DNA of 41,685 nt from Flavobacteriales bacterium (GTDB lineage Bacteria > Bacteroidota > Bacteroidia > UBA10329): positions 1 to 41,685 of the forward strand of contig JAIOYP010000035.1 in assembly GCA_021741155.1 (NCBI GenBank), written 5' to 3'. The position numbers and the translations under genes are program-made. The notes beneath the pieces were generated by a model. It saw only the letters and a list, made by a program, of their open reading frames with translations. It was not told where the DNA came from and ran no database searches. Positions 41,662-41,685 of this stretch are shown here, piece after piece (the stretch's first letter is position 1; the number at the start of each line of letters is the position of its first letter).

Positions 41662-41685
41662 CTACTTGGGTCTCTTATTAATCTT
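41662..41685 (-). CDS. Possible last codons of rpoA (partial)
   Basis: The minus strand reads in frame KINKRPK then TAG at 41664-41662. In bacterial ribosomal clusters rpoA usually precedes rplQ, so this may be its 3' end. Seven codons are too few to identify it, and the link to rpoA is synteny inference only. Confidence 0.25.
   Translation of the reverse strand, partial: KINKRPK

Overview
The window looks like chromosomal DNA of a Bacteroidota bacterium, most likely a Flavobacteriia-type organism; the family cannot be fixed by reading alone. The evidence is: secreted proteins ending in type IX secretion (T9SS) type A and type B sorting domains, a PorP/SprF-like barrel protein, a CarboxypepD_reg-plug-barrel TonB-dependent receptor, and -7 promoter boxes of the Bacteroidota form TAnnTTTG.

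Region 1 (1-8640). A decayed copy of the 3' end of prfC sits at the left edge. Next comes a 1765-aa secreted repeat protein (beta-helix, 13 tandem modules of about 79 aa, T9SS type A signal), then intact prfC (release factor 3). The segment holding the giant gene is therefore bracketed by an ~80-bp direct repeat of the prfC tail. A 650-bp non-coding stretch with 42-bp tandem repeats follows, then a DUF2797 protein.

Region 2 (8750-17630, plus strand). A surface-protein operon encodes a 1596-aa adhesin-like protein (HYR-like, PKD and SprB repeats, type A signal), a 681-aa PKD protein with a type B gliding-motility-type C-terminus, and a PorP/SprF-like barrel fused to a coiled coil and a SPOR-like tail. 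The likely logic is two exported surface proteins encoded with an outer-membrane partner for the type B one. A hotdog-fold (DUF4442-like) gene follows; a terminator-like hairpin lies inside its first codons.

Region 3 (17640-25450). Three small exported proteins (minus strand) are divergent from a long coiled-coil envelope protein. A TonB-dependent receptor and a tandem pair of paralogous T9SS-secreted proteins with duplicated promoters follow.

Region 4 (25455-40075, minus strand). Cysteine desulfurase and a glmM-type phosphohexomutase lead into a branched-chain acyl-CoA (leucine-type) catabolic cluster. It has two IVD/LCAD-type acyl-CoA dehydrogenases (one fused to an SCP2 lipid-binding domain), a BKACE beta-keto acid cleavage enzyme, an enoyl-CoA hydratase, biotin carboxylase/BCCP and carboxyltransferase subunits of an MCC-like carboxylase, and a TetR regulator. 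Accessory genes interrupt the cluster: a ParE-type toxin-antitoxin pair, an endonuclease/exonuclease/phosphatase and a RhuM-family protein. Four full copies and one half copy of an ~85-bp imperfect palindromic repeat lie in its intergenic gaps, and a different palindromic element sits in frame inside the biotin carboxylase gene.

Region 5 (40100-41685). A lipoprotein gene is followed by a shared terminator and rplQ, with what may be the last codons of rpoA at the right edge.

No tRNA, rRNA, CRISPR array, transposase or integrase was recognised.
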